A stretch of DNA of 64,000 nucleotides, taken from Paucibacter sediminis. Lineage in GTDB: Bacteria > Pseudomonadota > Gammaproteobacteria > Burkholderiales > Burkholderiaceae_C. The position numbers and the translations under genes are program-made. The DNA is taken from the NCBI RefSeq assembly GCF_030254645.1, contig NZ_CP116346.1, forward strand, positions 558,001 through 622,000, given 5' to 3'. Of this stretch, positions 25,275 through 33,219 are shown in pieces. Position 1 is the stretch's first letter; every line of letters begins with the position of its first letter. Under the pieces are notes generated by a model that was not told where the DNA came from, made no database searches, and saw nothing but the letters and a program-made list of their open reading frames with translations.

Positions 25275-25749
25275 CGCGCAAGAGTGCCAGCTGCAGCACG
25301 CGCGCGTCGCTGCTGGCACGGTGGCGGCTGATCTGCAGCTCGGCGCGCACCTCGTCCAGCACGCGCTGCCAGCAGGCCGTCTCGGCCTCGGAAAGCAGGC
25401 TGCGCAGATCGGCGAGGCGGAAGCTGGGCACCAGGTCCACCACATCGAAGAGCCGCGCCAGCCAGGGATAGTCGTGCGCCCAGGCATCGCAGTAGACGGT
25501 CTGGCCGGCCAGGCGCTCGTTGGCCTCGCGCGCCACCCAGGCCGCCGGCCGGCCATGCTGCAGCAGCAGCTCGCGGCTGATGCCGTGCAGGGCCTCGGCG
25601 CGCTCGTCCCAGTGCAGCCAGTCGGGGTCGGGCCGTATCAGGGTGCAAAAGCAGCTGCCGTCCGGCGCCACGAAGCCCAGCTCGATCGGGTAGCTGCCGC
25701 GGCCGAAACCCGAAGCTTCAAGATCCAGGATCGCAGGAGGCCACGGCAT
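25252..25749 (-). CDS. 3'-5' exonuclease, DEDDh type
   Basis: 165-residue RNase T/DnaQ-fold exonuclease. Exo I motif ILDLEASGFG supplies Asp and Glu, the middle contains YCDAWAHDYPWL with Asp, and HRASSDARVL supplies the His/Asp of a DEDDh site. It is shorter than DnaQ. It starts at ATG 25749, overlapping the end of the phosphatidylserine decarboxylase gene by about 32 bp, so the two are coupled. The substrate, DNA or RNA, is not determined. Confidence 0.82.
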   Translation of the reverse strand: MPWPPAILDLEASGFGRGSYPIELGFVAPDGSCFCTLIRPDPDWLHWDERAEALHGISRELLLQHGRPAAWVAREANERLAGQTVYCDAWAHDYPWLARLFDVVDLVPSFRLADLRSLLSEAETACWQRVLDEVRAELQISRHRASSDARVLQLALLRVRQVAAH

Positions 25750-26713
25750 GGTCGCGCGCTCGCTGATGGGGGGAGCCCTCAGTGTAGCGGGCGATCGCCG
25801 TGCCCATGCGCAAGACTTGACCCTCGCGCAGGCCCGGCAGCAGCGCCAGCCCCGGCGGCAGGAACAGGATGATGGTGGAGCCATGCTGGAACCAGCCCAG
25901 CTCCTCGCCCTTGGCCGCGCTGGCGCTGCAGGGCAGCTCGTTCGCGCCGCGCCAGCCGCGGTGCAGCAGCAGGTCCAGGCAATGCAGGCGCAGGCTGGCC
26001 ACCAGGATGGCGGCCACCGGCACGATGGCAATGGGAAGCTCGGGCAGCGCGCTGCCGCGCAGTCGCGCATGGATGGCGGCACGCTCGTTGCGGCAGAACA
26101 GGCGCTCGACGCGCTTGAGCGCGATCGGGTTCACGTTCCAGGTATCGCCGGCGATGTGCGTCACATGCTCGATGCGCAGATCCGCCGGCGCATGGAAGCG
26201 GTGGTACATGGCCGAGGTCAGGCGCAGCGTCAGATAGCTGCCATCCATGAAGGGCGTGGCGCGCGCCGCGCTGCCGAACAGCTCCTCGATGCGATAGGGA
26301 TAGCCCTTGGCCTGGAACAGCCGGCCGGCCTGCACCCGGCCATGCGCGCCGACGATGCCGTCGCAGGGGCTGGTGAGGCACAGCGGGTCGGCATCCAGCG
26401 GGCGCGCGCCGGCTTGCAGCTCGCGGATGAAGCAGTCGTGCAGGCTGCGGTAGCCGCCCGGGGGCTGCTTGGCATCGCTGAGATCCAGCTCGGTGAAGAG
26501 CCGCCACACGCGGATCGACAGCCGCGCCAGCAGCGGGCTGCGGAGCTGGCTGAACCAGCCCATCGCGCGGGTCAGCGCAATGCGCGGCACCCGGTTGGTG
26601 AGCAGGAAGTTCAGATCCTCCTGCTGCAGCAGGGCATTGCGCCAAGGGCTTTTTGCTTGCTTTTTCATCAGAGCGTCAACTGATTGCGGTTCCATGCAGT
26701 CTGCCCACTGCAT
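25718..26713 (-). CDS. psd: phosphatidylserine decarboxylase
   Basis: Makes phosphatidylethanolamine from phosphatidylserine at the inner membrane. The 331-residue proenzyme carries the SPCDG motif, the YHRFHAP block and the self-cleavage site as HGST near residue 279, where the Ser becomes the pyruvoyl group. The LGST-type motif thus reads HGST here. The start is uncertain: ATGs at 26713, 26695 and 26668 are all in frame without a good ribosome site. It is divergent, with a 7-bp gap, from the aminotransferase gene. Confidence 0.88.
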   Translation of the reverse strand: MQWADCMEPQSVDALMKKQAKSPWRNALLQQEDLNFLLTNRVPRIALTRAMGWFSQLRSPLLARLSIRVWRLFTELDLSDAKQPPGGYRSLHDCFIRELQAGARPLDADPLCLTSPCDGIVGAHGRVQAGRLFQAKGYPYRIEELFGSAARATPFMDGSYLTLRLTSAMYHRFHAPADLRIEHVTHIAGDTWNVNPIALKRVERLFCRNERAAIHARLRGSALPELPIAIVPVAAILVASLRLHCLDLLLHRGWRGANELPCSASAAKGEELGWFQHGSTIILFLPPGLALLPGLREGQVLRMGTAIARYTEGSPHQRARDHAVASCDPGS

Positions 26714-26720
26714 GTGACAT

Positions 26721-28379
26721 ATGGACGAGACCCTGCCCCTCTACCTCTTCGGCGCGCTGGCCCTGGGCGCGCTGGCCCGCAAGGCCTGGCGCCGCCTGCA
26801 GCTCTCGCGCGCCAAGCACCGCTCGCTGGCCGGCCACGCGCGCATGGCCAAGCGCGTGGCGGCGTGGCTGCCCGGCTATGCCTACGGTGAGGCGCAGTTC
26901 TTCGCCGCTGACGGCGCGCCGCCCGAGGTCGCGGCGCAGCGCCGCGCCGGCTTCATGGCGCTGGCGCAATGGCTGCAGACCCAGCATCCGCGCTCGATCG
27001 CACTCACCGACGAGGCCCGCGAGGGCCTCTCGGACCTGCAGTTCACCGGCGCCTACCGCGTGCCCTTCCAGTTCAGCCCCTTCCTGCGCCGGCACCTGAA
27101 GCTGGGCGCCTTCTACGCCGCCAGCGACGGCGTGCTGCTGCGCGACCTGGACGGCCAGGCCTTCTACGACCTCAGCGGCTCCTATGGCGTGAACGTGTTC
27201 GGCGTCGAGCGCTACAAGCGCTGCATCGCCGAGGGCAGCGCGCGCGTGGCGGCGCTGGGCCCGGTGCTGGGCGGCCTGCATCCGGTGGTGGCGGAGAACG
27301 TGGCGCGGCTGCGCCGCATCTCCGGCCTGGACGAGGTGAGCTTCCATATGTCGGGCACCGAGGCGGTGATGCAGGCCGTGCGGCTGGCGCGTTATCACAC
27401 GCGCCGCAGCCATCTGGTGCGCTTCTGCGGCGCCTACCATGGCTGGTGGGAGGATGTGCAGCCGGGCCCCGGCAACCCGCAACCGCCGCGCGACACCTAC
27501 ACGCTGGCCGACCTGGACCCGCGCGCGCTGGCGGTGCTGCGCACGCGCACCGACATCGCCTGCGTGCTGGTGAACCCGCTGCAGGCCCTGCACCCCAACC
27601 GCGGCGCGCCGGGCGACAGCTCGCTGCTGGACAGCTCGCGCCGCGCCGGCGCAGATCCTGCCCAGCGCGCCGCCTACACGGCCTGGCTCAAGCAGCTGCG
27701 CCAGGTCTGCAGCGAGCGCAGCATCGTGCTGATCTTCGACGAGATCTTCGTCGGCTTCCGGCTGGCGCGCGGCGGCGCGCAGGAGTACTTCGGCGTGCGT
27801 GCCGACATGGTCACCTATGGCAAGACTCTGGGCGGCGGCCTGCCGGTGGGCGTGCTGTGCGGCCGCGCCGCACTGATGAAGCGATTTCGCGAGGAGCGCC
27901 CGGCCGACATCTGCTTTGCGCGCGGCACCTTCAACGCCCACCCCTATGTGACGGGCGCGATGGCGAGCTTTCTCGACTATCTGGAAACGCCCGAGGCCGA
28001 CGCGATCTACGAGGGGTTGGACGCACGCCAGGATGCGCGCACCGCCCGCATGAACGCGGCCCTGCAGCAGGCCGGCCTGCCGCTGCGCGTGGCCAACCTC
28101 TCCTCGATCTGGACCGTCGTCTACACGGCGCCCTCGCGCTACAACTGGATGCTGCAGTTCTATCTGCGCGCCCAAGGCCTGGCGCTGAGCTGGGTCGGCA
28201 CCGGCCGGCTGATCTTCAGCCTCGACTACAGCGAGGCCCAGTTCGACGCGGTGCTGCAGCGCTTCGTCGCCGCCGCTCAATCCATGCAGGCCGATGGCTG
28301 GTGGTGGGCGCCGCCCGGCCAGACCGACAAGCGCATCAAGCGCCAGCTGCTCAGGGAGGTGCTGGCGCGCATGTTCTGA
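26721..28379 (+). CDS. class-III PLP aminotransferase (glutamate-1-semialdehyde aminomutase-like) with N-terminal extension
   Basis: 552-residue protein. The catalytic two-thirds (from about 130) match the HemL-like group of class-III aminotransferases, with MSGTEAVMQAVRLAR, GAYHGWW, IFDEIFVGFRLA and the PLP lysine in VTYGKTLGGGLPVG. It is not HemL itself: about 120 extra N-terminal residues start with a hydrophobic segment (LYLFGALALGALA) that could anchor it to the membrane. Its tight divergent pairing with psd suggests a role in amino-lipid or secondary metabolism. This is inference and the substrate is unknown. Confidence 0.82.
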   Translation: MDETLPLYLFGALALGALARKAWRRLQLSRAKHRSLAGHARMAKRVAAWLPGYAYGEAQFFAADGAPPEVAAQRRAGFMALAQWLQTQHPRSIALTDEAREGLSDLQFTGAYRVPFQFSPFLRRHLKLGAFYAASDGVLLRDLDGQAFYDLSGSYGVNVFGVERYKRCIAEGSARVAALGPVLGGLHPVVAENVARLRRISGLDEVSFHMSGTEAVMQAVRLARYHTRRSHLVRFCGAYHGWWEDVQPGPGNPQPPRDTYTLADLDPRALAVLRTRTDIACVLVNPLQALHPNRGAPGDSSLLDSSRRAGADPAQRAAYTAWLKQLRQVCSERSIVLIFDEIFVGFRLARGGAQEYFGVRADMVTYGKTLGGGLPVGVLCGRAALMKRFREERPADICFARGTFNAHPYVTGAMASFLDYLETPEADAIYEGLDARQDARTARMNAALQQAGLPLRVANLSSIWTVVYTAPSRYNWMLQFYLRAQGLALSWVGTGRLIFSLDYSEAQFDAVLQRFVAAAQSMQADGWWWAPPGQTDKRIKRQLLREVLARMF

Positions 28380-28449
28380 TCGCAGCGCTGCCACGCTGCC
28401 AGAATGTTGTGCAGTACGACATCGAACGCCGCCGCATCGGGAGCAGAGC

Positions 28450-29250
28450 ATGACGCAGGTCCGTCCCATCGTTCACCACATCCCCATCTGCCCCTTCAGC
28501 CAGCGGCTGGAGATCCTGCTCAGGCTGAAGGGCGCGGCCGACGCAGTCGAATTCCGCGTCGTCGACATCACCAAGCCGCGTGATCCGGGCCTGCTCGCCA
28601 AGACGCGCAAGGTCACGGCGCTGCCGGTGCTGGAACTCGCCGACGGCCGCATCCTGAAGGAGAGCCTGGTGATCCTGCGCTACCTCGAGGACACGCTGGG
28701 CGGCCCGCCCGTCGCGCAGCGTGATCCATGGAAGCACGCGATCGAGCACCAGCTCGTGCGCCTGGAAGGCGACTTCGTGGCGGCGGGGTATCGGCTGCTG
28801 ATGGCGCAGGACGAGACGCAACGCGCGGCCATGCGCGAGGTCATGCTCGAGCAATACGCGAAGCTGAACGGAGCCCTGCTCGAGCACGCGCCGGAGGGCC
28901 CCTTCCTGTTCGACTCGTTCGGCTGGGCGGAGACGGTCTACACGCCATTCTTCTGGCGCTTCGAGTTCCTGCCCTACTACGAAGGCTTCGAACTGCCATC
29001 GGACGCTCGCTTCGAGCGCGTGCGCGCCTGGCGCGAAGCCTGTCAGGCACACCCGGCCGCCCAGCAAGTCACTGCCGAGCAGATTGTGAAGCTCTACTAC
29101 GACTATTCGCTCGGCGTGGGCAATGGCGCGCTGCCGGCGGGGCGGCAGCATTCCTCGTTCGTGTTCCAGCCCGACTGGCGCAACCGGCCCTGGCCGCCGC
29201 GCGGCAAGCCGCGCCCTGCAGCGACGGACGCGGATCTCGGGCTCGCCTGA
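28450..29250 (+). CDS. glutathione S-transferase
   Basis: 266-residue GST with an N-terminal thioredoxin-fold domain (HHIPICPFSQRLEILLRLKG, Cys-Pro motif, and the ESLVILRYLE glutathione-site block) and a helical C-terminal domain ending in a Trp/Pro-rich tail longer than usual (~50 residues after QAHPAAQQV). The CPFS motif is typical of omega/beta-like or dehydroascorbate-type enzymes. The ATG at 28450 follows GGAGCAGAG. It lies just before the integron-like insert. Confidence 0.87.
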   Translation: MTQVRPIVHHIPICPFSQRLEILLRLKGAADAVEFRVVDITKPRDPGLLAKTRKVTALPVLELADGRILKESLVILRYLEDTLGGPPVAQRDPWKHAIEHQLVRLEGDFVAAGYRLLMAQDETQRAAMREVMLEQYAKLNGALLEHAPEGPFLFDSFGWAETVYTPFFWRFEFLPYYEGFELPSDARFERVRAWREACQAHPAAQQVTAEQIVKLYYDYSLGVGNGALPAGRQHSSFVFQPDWRNRPWPPRGKPRPAATDADLGLA

Positions 29251-29251
29251 C

Positions 29252-29370
29252 CATCAGGCGAGCCGCCCGTCAAGGACCTTCGGGCCAGGCTGGCGACGGC
29301 GGAGCGGCATGTCGGCATCGAGGTCGACGGGGCCCTCGAGATCATCGAGCGGGCAGAGCGCTGGCCATGA
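29252..29370 (+). pseudogene. possible gene remnant (open C-terminal fragment)
   Basis: After the GST stop a short open stretch reads as a coding tail (…VKDLRARLATAERHVG… ending IIERAERWP, stop at 29368-29370) with helical, charged, protein-like composition but no start. I cannot assign a family. It may be the 3' scar of a gene truncated when the neighbouring insert arrived, or a chance open frame. Confidence 0.25.
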
Positions 29371-29720
29371 GAACGGGCGGGTGCCGCTGCTTGAAGGTCG
29401 TGGCGGAGGTAGTCGCTAGCTGCAGATTTCTGGTCTGGGACGGGATGGGCGCTTGCGGCCGGGAGCGGAAGTTCGCTCATCCGGCGCAGGAGACAGTTCT
29501 AGGCTGAGGGCAGGCGTTCAATGATGACCGCTTTCAGGCCGACAAAGCGGCATAGATCGTGCCGCGGCAGCCCATTCGATCAAGAGTACCAACCGAGTGC
29601 GGGGCGATTCAAATGGAGCTGACCGCGTGCCGGTTTCGTCGGTCTGTTCATGCAGTTCGAATTGACGGCCCATTGGTCATAATCCAAAAATGGCGCGGCA
29701 TGCAGGCCGGGGAGGCGTCC
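29371..29720. other. non-coding stretch upstream of the attI-like site
   Basis: I see no credible gene on either strand. G+C falls progressively toward the insert. An inverted repeat, CCGCTTT with AAAGCGG (about 29529-29551), is present, and such arms are common near integron cassettes. A divergent integron integrase would be expected here or just upstream, but no tyrosine-recombinase reading frame is visible. Confidence 0.5.
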
Positions 29721-29783
29721 GATGTTATGCAGACAGGTTCGGGTGTTATGCAGCAAATCTGTCGCCCTACAACCTAGTTAGGT
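29721..29783 (+). other. attI1-like integron attachment site
   Basis: The 63-bp sequence parallels the class 1 integron attI1 site as I recall it. It begins GATGTTATG, contains two direct repeats TGTTATGCAG (29723-29732 and 29744-29753) at the place of DR1/DR2, has the block GTCGCCCTA, and ends with the core GTTAGGT (29777-29783), which fits the GTTRRRY crossover consensus. An open reading frame with cassette-like properties starts 6 bp after it. Confidence 0.75.
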
Positions 29784-29789
29784 CTCACA

Positions 29790-30236
29790 GTGCCGTCAGT
29801 TCTCCATTCAGAGGTTGTCTTGACCGACGAGTTGGCCGCAGTCGACTGGGCTGAGTTGAAACGCGCAGTGGCTGAAGACAACTTCGACAACGGGCGCACA
29901 CCGGGCGAGTTGGAAACGTCATTCGCAGCCACACCAGTCAGGGTGTTTGCTGTGCGCGAGGGGAAAGTCATCGGCACGGCACGTGCGCTCGCTGATGGGG
30001 TGTGCAATGCGTTTGTCGTTGATGTCTGGACGAACAGCGCGTTTCGGCGGCAAGGACTGGCCCGGCGAATGATGGGCTTCCTTGAAGAGCGGCTTGAGGG
30101 CCATCACGTCGCGCTCTTCACTGAGCACGCTGTAGGCTTCTACGGCGTGCTCGGTTATTCGGAGGAGCGTGTGGGAATGAGCAAAGTCGTTGGCACGTGG
30201 CTTCGCCGAAAGGGCGGGCAAAGAGGCCGCGAGTGA
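29790..30236 (+). CDS. GNAT-family N-acetyltransferase (integron cassette 1)
   Basis: 148-residue acetyltransferase. The acetyl-CoA loop is RRQGLA within VDVWTNSAFRRQGLARRMM, and the C-terminal HAVGFYGVLGY block is typical of GNAT enzymes of the YjdJ/ElaA-like group. It starts at GTG 29790, 6 bp after an attI-like core, and ends 1 bp before an attC site. Lower G+C and different codon use mark it as foreign to its neighbours. The substrate is unknown: cassette GNATs include antibiotic acetyltransferases, but nothing here identifies one. Confidence 0.88.
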   Translation: MPSVLHSEVVLTDELAAVDWAELKRAVAEDNFDNGRTPGELETSFAATPVRVFAVREGKVIGTARALADGVCNAFVVDVWTNSAFRRQGLARRMMGFLEERLEGHHVALFTEHAVGFYGVLGYSEERVGMSKVVGTWLRRKGGQRGRE

Positions 30237-30237
30237 G

Positions 30238-30315
30238 ACCTAACCCCTCCATCAAGCGGACGTCCAAAAGGCTGCTTCGCAGCCTTTGTGCAGACGCCCA
30301 TGTCTAACGTTAGCC
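30238..30315 (+). other. attC recombination site 1
   Basis: A 78-bp site bounded by ACCTAAC (30238-30244, RYYYAAC) and GTTAGCC (30309-30315, one base off GTTRRRY). Its centre is a perfect 9-bp hairpin AAAGGCTGC/GCAGCCTTT with a TTC loop (30267-30287). The outer arms pair imperfectly (GGACGTC with GGGCGTC-type complement), as attC sites do. Confidence 0.78.
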
Positions 30316-30331
30316 ATCAAGCCACATCGCC

Positions 30332-30856
30332 ATGCCCATTGTTCGATTGATTGAAGGGCCCGTAGGGGCTGGAAAGTCGACGTTCTCAGCGTCGCTTGCT
30401 ACGCGCACCGGCGGCTTGCACATCGCTCTTGACGCCTGGTTTGCAAAGCTGTTCAGCCCAGATCGGCCAACCGGTGATTTCATCCCCTGGTACATGGCGC
30501 GAAAAGATCGCCTTCTCGATCTCATCTGGACTCACAGCCAAGCGGTACTAGCCTCTGGATCCGACGTCATCCTTGAGCTTGGCCTTATCCAGCGCCAGCC
30601 GCGAATGGACTTTTGTCGCAAGGTGATCGGCGAAGGGTTCGGCCTCATGATCTATGAACTTGATGCGCCAAGAGAAGTGCGCTGGGATCGAGTTCAGCGG
30701 CGAAACATCGATAGAGGATCGACGTTTTCCATGATTGTCTCGGAGCAAGTATTCGAACTTGCGAGCAGCATGTGGGAGCCTTCGGATGAGCTTGATCGTG
30801 AAGAGTGCGAGATTGAGTATGTATCTACTATTTCCGACAAAGAGAGAGATGGCTAA
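30332..30856 (+). CDS. P-loop kinase/ATP-binding protein (integron cassette 2)
   Basis: 174-residue P-loop NTPase with Walker A GPVGAGKS at residues 9-16 and a small-molecule-kinase layout (LDAWF after the first helix, ILELGLIQ strand, LIYELDAP, then an Arg-rich lid RRNIDRGS). It resembles zeta-toxin/chloramphenicol-phosphotransferase-like kinases and the AAA_33 group. It starts 16 bp after attC 1, and its stop codon lies inside attC 2, as in a compact cassette. The G+C is much lower than in the flanking genes. It could modify a drug or a metabolite, and the substrate is not inferable. Confidence 0.85.
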   Translation: MPIVRLIEGPVGAGKSTFSASLATRTGGLHIALDAWFAKLFSPDRPTGDFIPWYMARKDRLLDLIWTHSQAVLASGSDVILELGLIQRQPRMDFCRKVIGEGFGLMIYELDAPREVRWDRVQRRNIDRGSTFSMIVSEQVFELASSMWEPSDELDREECEIEYVSTISDKERDG

Positions 30857-30919
30857 CCAGTCGCTCGAGCCGACTCGCGTCGGCAGGCCGCCGCTCGCGG
30901 CTCAGCTTCAACGTTGAGT
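30851..30919 (+). other. attC recombination site 2
   Basis: A 69-bp site from GGCTAAC (30851-30857, one base off RYYYAAC) to GTTGAGT (30913-30919, fits GTTRRRY). The inner arms GCTCGAGCCG (left) and CGGCTCAGC (right) pair with one bulged base, the extrahelical feature that sets attC strand choice. The stop codon of cassette 2 is in its left end. Confidence 0.78.
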
Positions 30920-31195
30920 GTCGGCATTTGGGCTGCGAACTCGGCAATGTGACTGACTGCAACCGCTGCGAAGCAGTCGTCGAGCTTGCCAGCCCAGCCG
31001 ACTGGATTGCGTCGACAACGCCAACTCCGCGTTTCCCGCCGCAGAGATTCGGCCCCAGCTGACCGGCCAATCCACAGCATGGCGGGCTGGATGGCAGCGC
31101 CGCGCTGGGCACCGCTACGTGAAGCCGGCTCCCGGCCGCAAAGGGCCATAGCAGCGCAGGCTTGTCCGACGCCTGCGCATCGCACCCGCCTGTCT
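30920..31195. other. non-coding stretch after the last attC
   Basis: There is no convincing gene on either strand. Short inverted repeats (CTGC-GAA-GCAG near 30967) are present. It may be the start of a lost cassette or the insertion boundary, because G+C returns to host-like values around 31050. No third attC consensus was found. Confidence 0.4.
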
Positions 31196-31819
31196 TTACT
31201 GCCCCTGCCGTGCATGCCCCATCGGGTCGATCAGCTCGCCCTTCAGCAGATGGAGCGGCGCCCTGCGGTAGAGCCAGATGTCGTGGAAGGGGTCGCTGAG
31301 GATCTTGCACATCCACACCAGGCCGGTCTGCACATCCTTGAGGATGAAGAGATGCAGGGTGCGGAACAGCAGGCCGCCCGCACCCAGCCACAGCCACAAC
31401 CAGCCCAGCTGGTGCAGCCATTCGTTGGCATTGGTGGCCGGTGCAAACAGGCCGAACAGGCCCGGCTGCAGATAGAGCGCCAGCGGTGCCGCCACCCACA
31501 GCGCCATCAGCACCACCTTGCGCTGCAGGTTGTAGCCCACCTTGATCTCTTCCTTGTACTCATGCGTGGCCTGGTTGACCTCGTCGTAGCCGCGCGGCTC
31601 GAAGAAGAAATGGCCGGCCTGGCGCGAGCTCATCGAGACCAGCCAGGCCAGCAGCGCGGCCACCGCGGGGTCGACCAGCAGCAGGCCATAGGCGGCCACA
31701 AAGCTCAACGCGCTGAGCAGATGCAGGCTCTGGTTGATGCGGCTGTGGTGGTAGTAGCGGTGGTCGTCCCAGCGCTGGGTGGCCAGCGCCTGTTTGAATG
31801 AAGGAGTCTTGTGCGTCAC
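31196..31819 (-). CDS. Mpo1/DUF962-like integral membrane protein
   Basis: 207-residue multi-pass membrane protein with about four to five hydrophobic segments. The N-terminal YYHHSRINQSLHLLS and the later RQAGHFFFEPRG match in style the His-motifs of the Mpo1/YGL010w (DUF962) family, which in yeast is a 2-hydroxy fatty-acid dioxygenase. A separate C-terminal part has two more membrane segments. I chose GTG 31819 because AGAGGACA precedes it, and the longer frame upstream is not protein-like. It is divergent from the glycosyltransferase gene. The function is tentative. Confidence 0.65.
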   Translation of the reverse strand: MTHKTPSFKQALATQRWDDHRYYHHSRINQSLHLLSALSFVAAYGLLLVDPAVAALLAWLVSMSSRQAGHFFFEPRGYDEVNQATHEYKEEIKVGYNLQRKVVLMALWVAAPLALYLQPGLFGLFAPATNANEWLHQLGWLWLWLGAGGLLFRTLHLFILKDVQTGLVWMCKILSDPFHDIWLYRRAPLHLLKGELIDPMGHARQGQ

Positions 31820-31947
31820 CTGGTGTCCTCTGCATGTCGTGACGCGATGGTGACCAGGGCCGGTGAAATTTCGGTGACGCCACGGTGCGGCGTTCGGCTC
31901 AGCCCGTACGTCACGCTGCTGTTGCAATCGCCGCCCATGATGGCCTC

Positions 31948-33219
31948 ATGATGATGCCGATCAAGCCCGCCGCCGATGCCGAGATCGAGGTCGATGAACT
32001 GCCGCCGCAGCAGCGCTGCCTGCGCGTGGCCATCGTCACCGAGACCTACCCACCCGAGGTGAACGGCGTGGCGCGCACCGTCGCCTGCGTGGTGGAGGGC
32101 CTGCGTGCGCGCAACCATGGCGTGCAGCTGATACGCCCGCGCCAGGCCAAGCCCGACGCGGGCGAGGCGCCGGGCGGCGGCGGCGACGAAGAGCGCTTTC
32201 ACGAGGTGCTGATGCGCGGCCTGCCGATCCCGCGCTACCCGCATCTGCGCATGGGCATGGTGTCCAAGAAGACGCTGGTGAAGCTCTGGACGCTGCGCCG
32301 GCCCGACCTCGTGCACATCGCCACCGAGGGGCCGATGGGCTGGTCGGCGCTGCAGGCGGCGCGCTATCTGAAGCTGCCGGTCTGCTCCGACTTCCGCACC
32401 AACTTCCATGCCTACAGCAAGCATTACGGCATCGGTTGGCTGCACAAGCCCATCATGGGCTATCTGCGCAAGTTCCATAACCACACCCAATGCACCATGG
32501 TGCCGGACGCGGGCCTGCGCCGCGAGCTGCAGGCGCTGGGCTTCCAGGGCGTGAACGTAGTGGCGCGCGGGGTCGACACCGCCCTCTTCAACCCGGCACG
32601 GCGCAGCGAGGCCTTGCGCGCCGCATGGGGCGTGGCCCCGCATGATCCGGTGGTCGTGCATGTGGGCCGGCTCGCGCCCGAGAAGAATCTGGGCACGCTG
32701 GTGGAGGCCTTCGAGGCCTTCCAGCGCCTGCAGCCGCGCGCCCGCCTGGTGCTGGTGGGCGACGGGCCGGCGCGCCGCGAGCTGCAGGCGCGCCTGCCCG
32801 GCGCCATCTTCGCCGGCATGCGCCATGGCGAGGACCTGGCCGCCCATTACGCCAGCGGCGATCTCTTCATCTTCCCCAGCATCACCGAGACCTTCGGCAA
32901 CGTCACGCCCGAGGCCATGGCCAGCGGCCTGGCCGTGCTGGCCTATGACTACGCCGCCGCCTCGCAGCTGGTGCAGCCGGGCCTGAACGGCCAGCTCGCC
33001 CCGTTCGGCCACAGCCCCGAGTTCCTGCGCCAGGCGGTGGTGCTGGCCGAAAAAGACCCGGCCGCGCTGCGCCGCATGGGTGAAGCCGCGCGCCATTGCG
33101 CCGAAGCCCTGAGCTGGGACAGCATCATCGGCAACATCGAGTCGATCTACGGCTCGCTCATCGACGGCCGGCCGCTGCCCTCAGCGCTGCCCCTGCGGGG
33201 CCAGGTCTTGCCGGCCTGA
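31948..33219 (+). CDS. GT4-family glycosyltransferase
   Basis: 423-residue GT-B retaining glycosyltransferase resembling MgtA/PimB-type mannosyl- or glucosyltransferases. The N-terminal Rossmann lobe begins VAIVTETYPPEVNGVARTV. The C-terminal lobe has VGRLAPEKNLGTLVEAF and the donor-binding E-x7-E block (SITETFGNVTPEAMASG). It probably builds a glycolipid or glycan at the inner membrane. It starts with three consecutive ATG codons. The 3' end overlaps the convergent transporter gene by 39 bp, and the overlap contains one copy of the recurrent 15-base word (33197-33211). Confidence 0.9.
   Translation: MMMPIKPAADAEIEVDELPPQQRCLRVAIVTETYPPEVNGVARTVACVVEGLRARNHGVQLIRPRQAKPDAGEAPGGGGDEERFHEVLMRGLPIPRYPHLRMGMVSKKTLVKLWTLRRPDLVHIATEGPMGWSALQAARYLKLPVCSDFRTNFHAYSKHYGIGWLHKPIMGYLRKFHNHTQCTMVPDAGLRRELQALGFQGVNVVARGVDTALFNPARRSEALRAAWGVAPHDPVVVHVGRLAPEKNLGTLVEAFEAFQRLQPRARLVLVGDGPARRELQARLPGAIFAGMRHGEDLAAHYASGDLFIFPSITETFGNVTPEAMASGLAVLAYDYAAASQLVQPGLNGQLAPFGHSPEFLRQAVVLAEKDPAALRRMGEAARHCAEALSWDSIIGNIESIYGSLIDGRPLPSALPLRGQVLPA

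Noticed and set aside
22107..25556. Very long open frames antisense to known genes (also 37519-41337, 41953-45234, 2502-3725)
   Set aside because: They are rich in His, Gln, Arg and Ala, lack domains and ribosome sites, and mirror the third-position G/C bias of the real genes opposite.
29371..29720. Integron integrase gene
   Set aside because: I looked for a tyrosine-recombinase reading frame next to the attI-like site on both strands and saw none.
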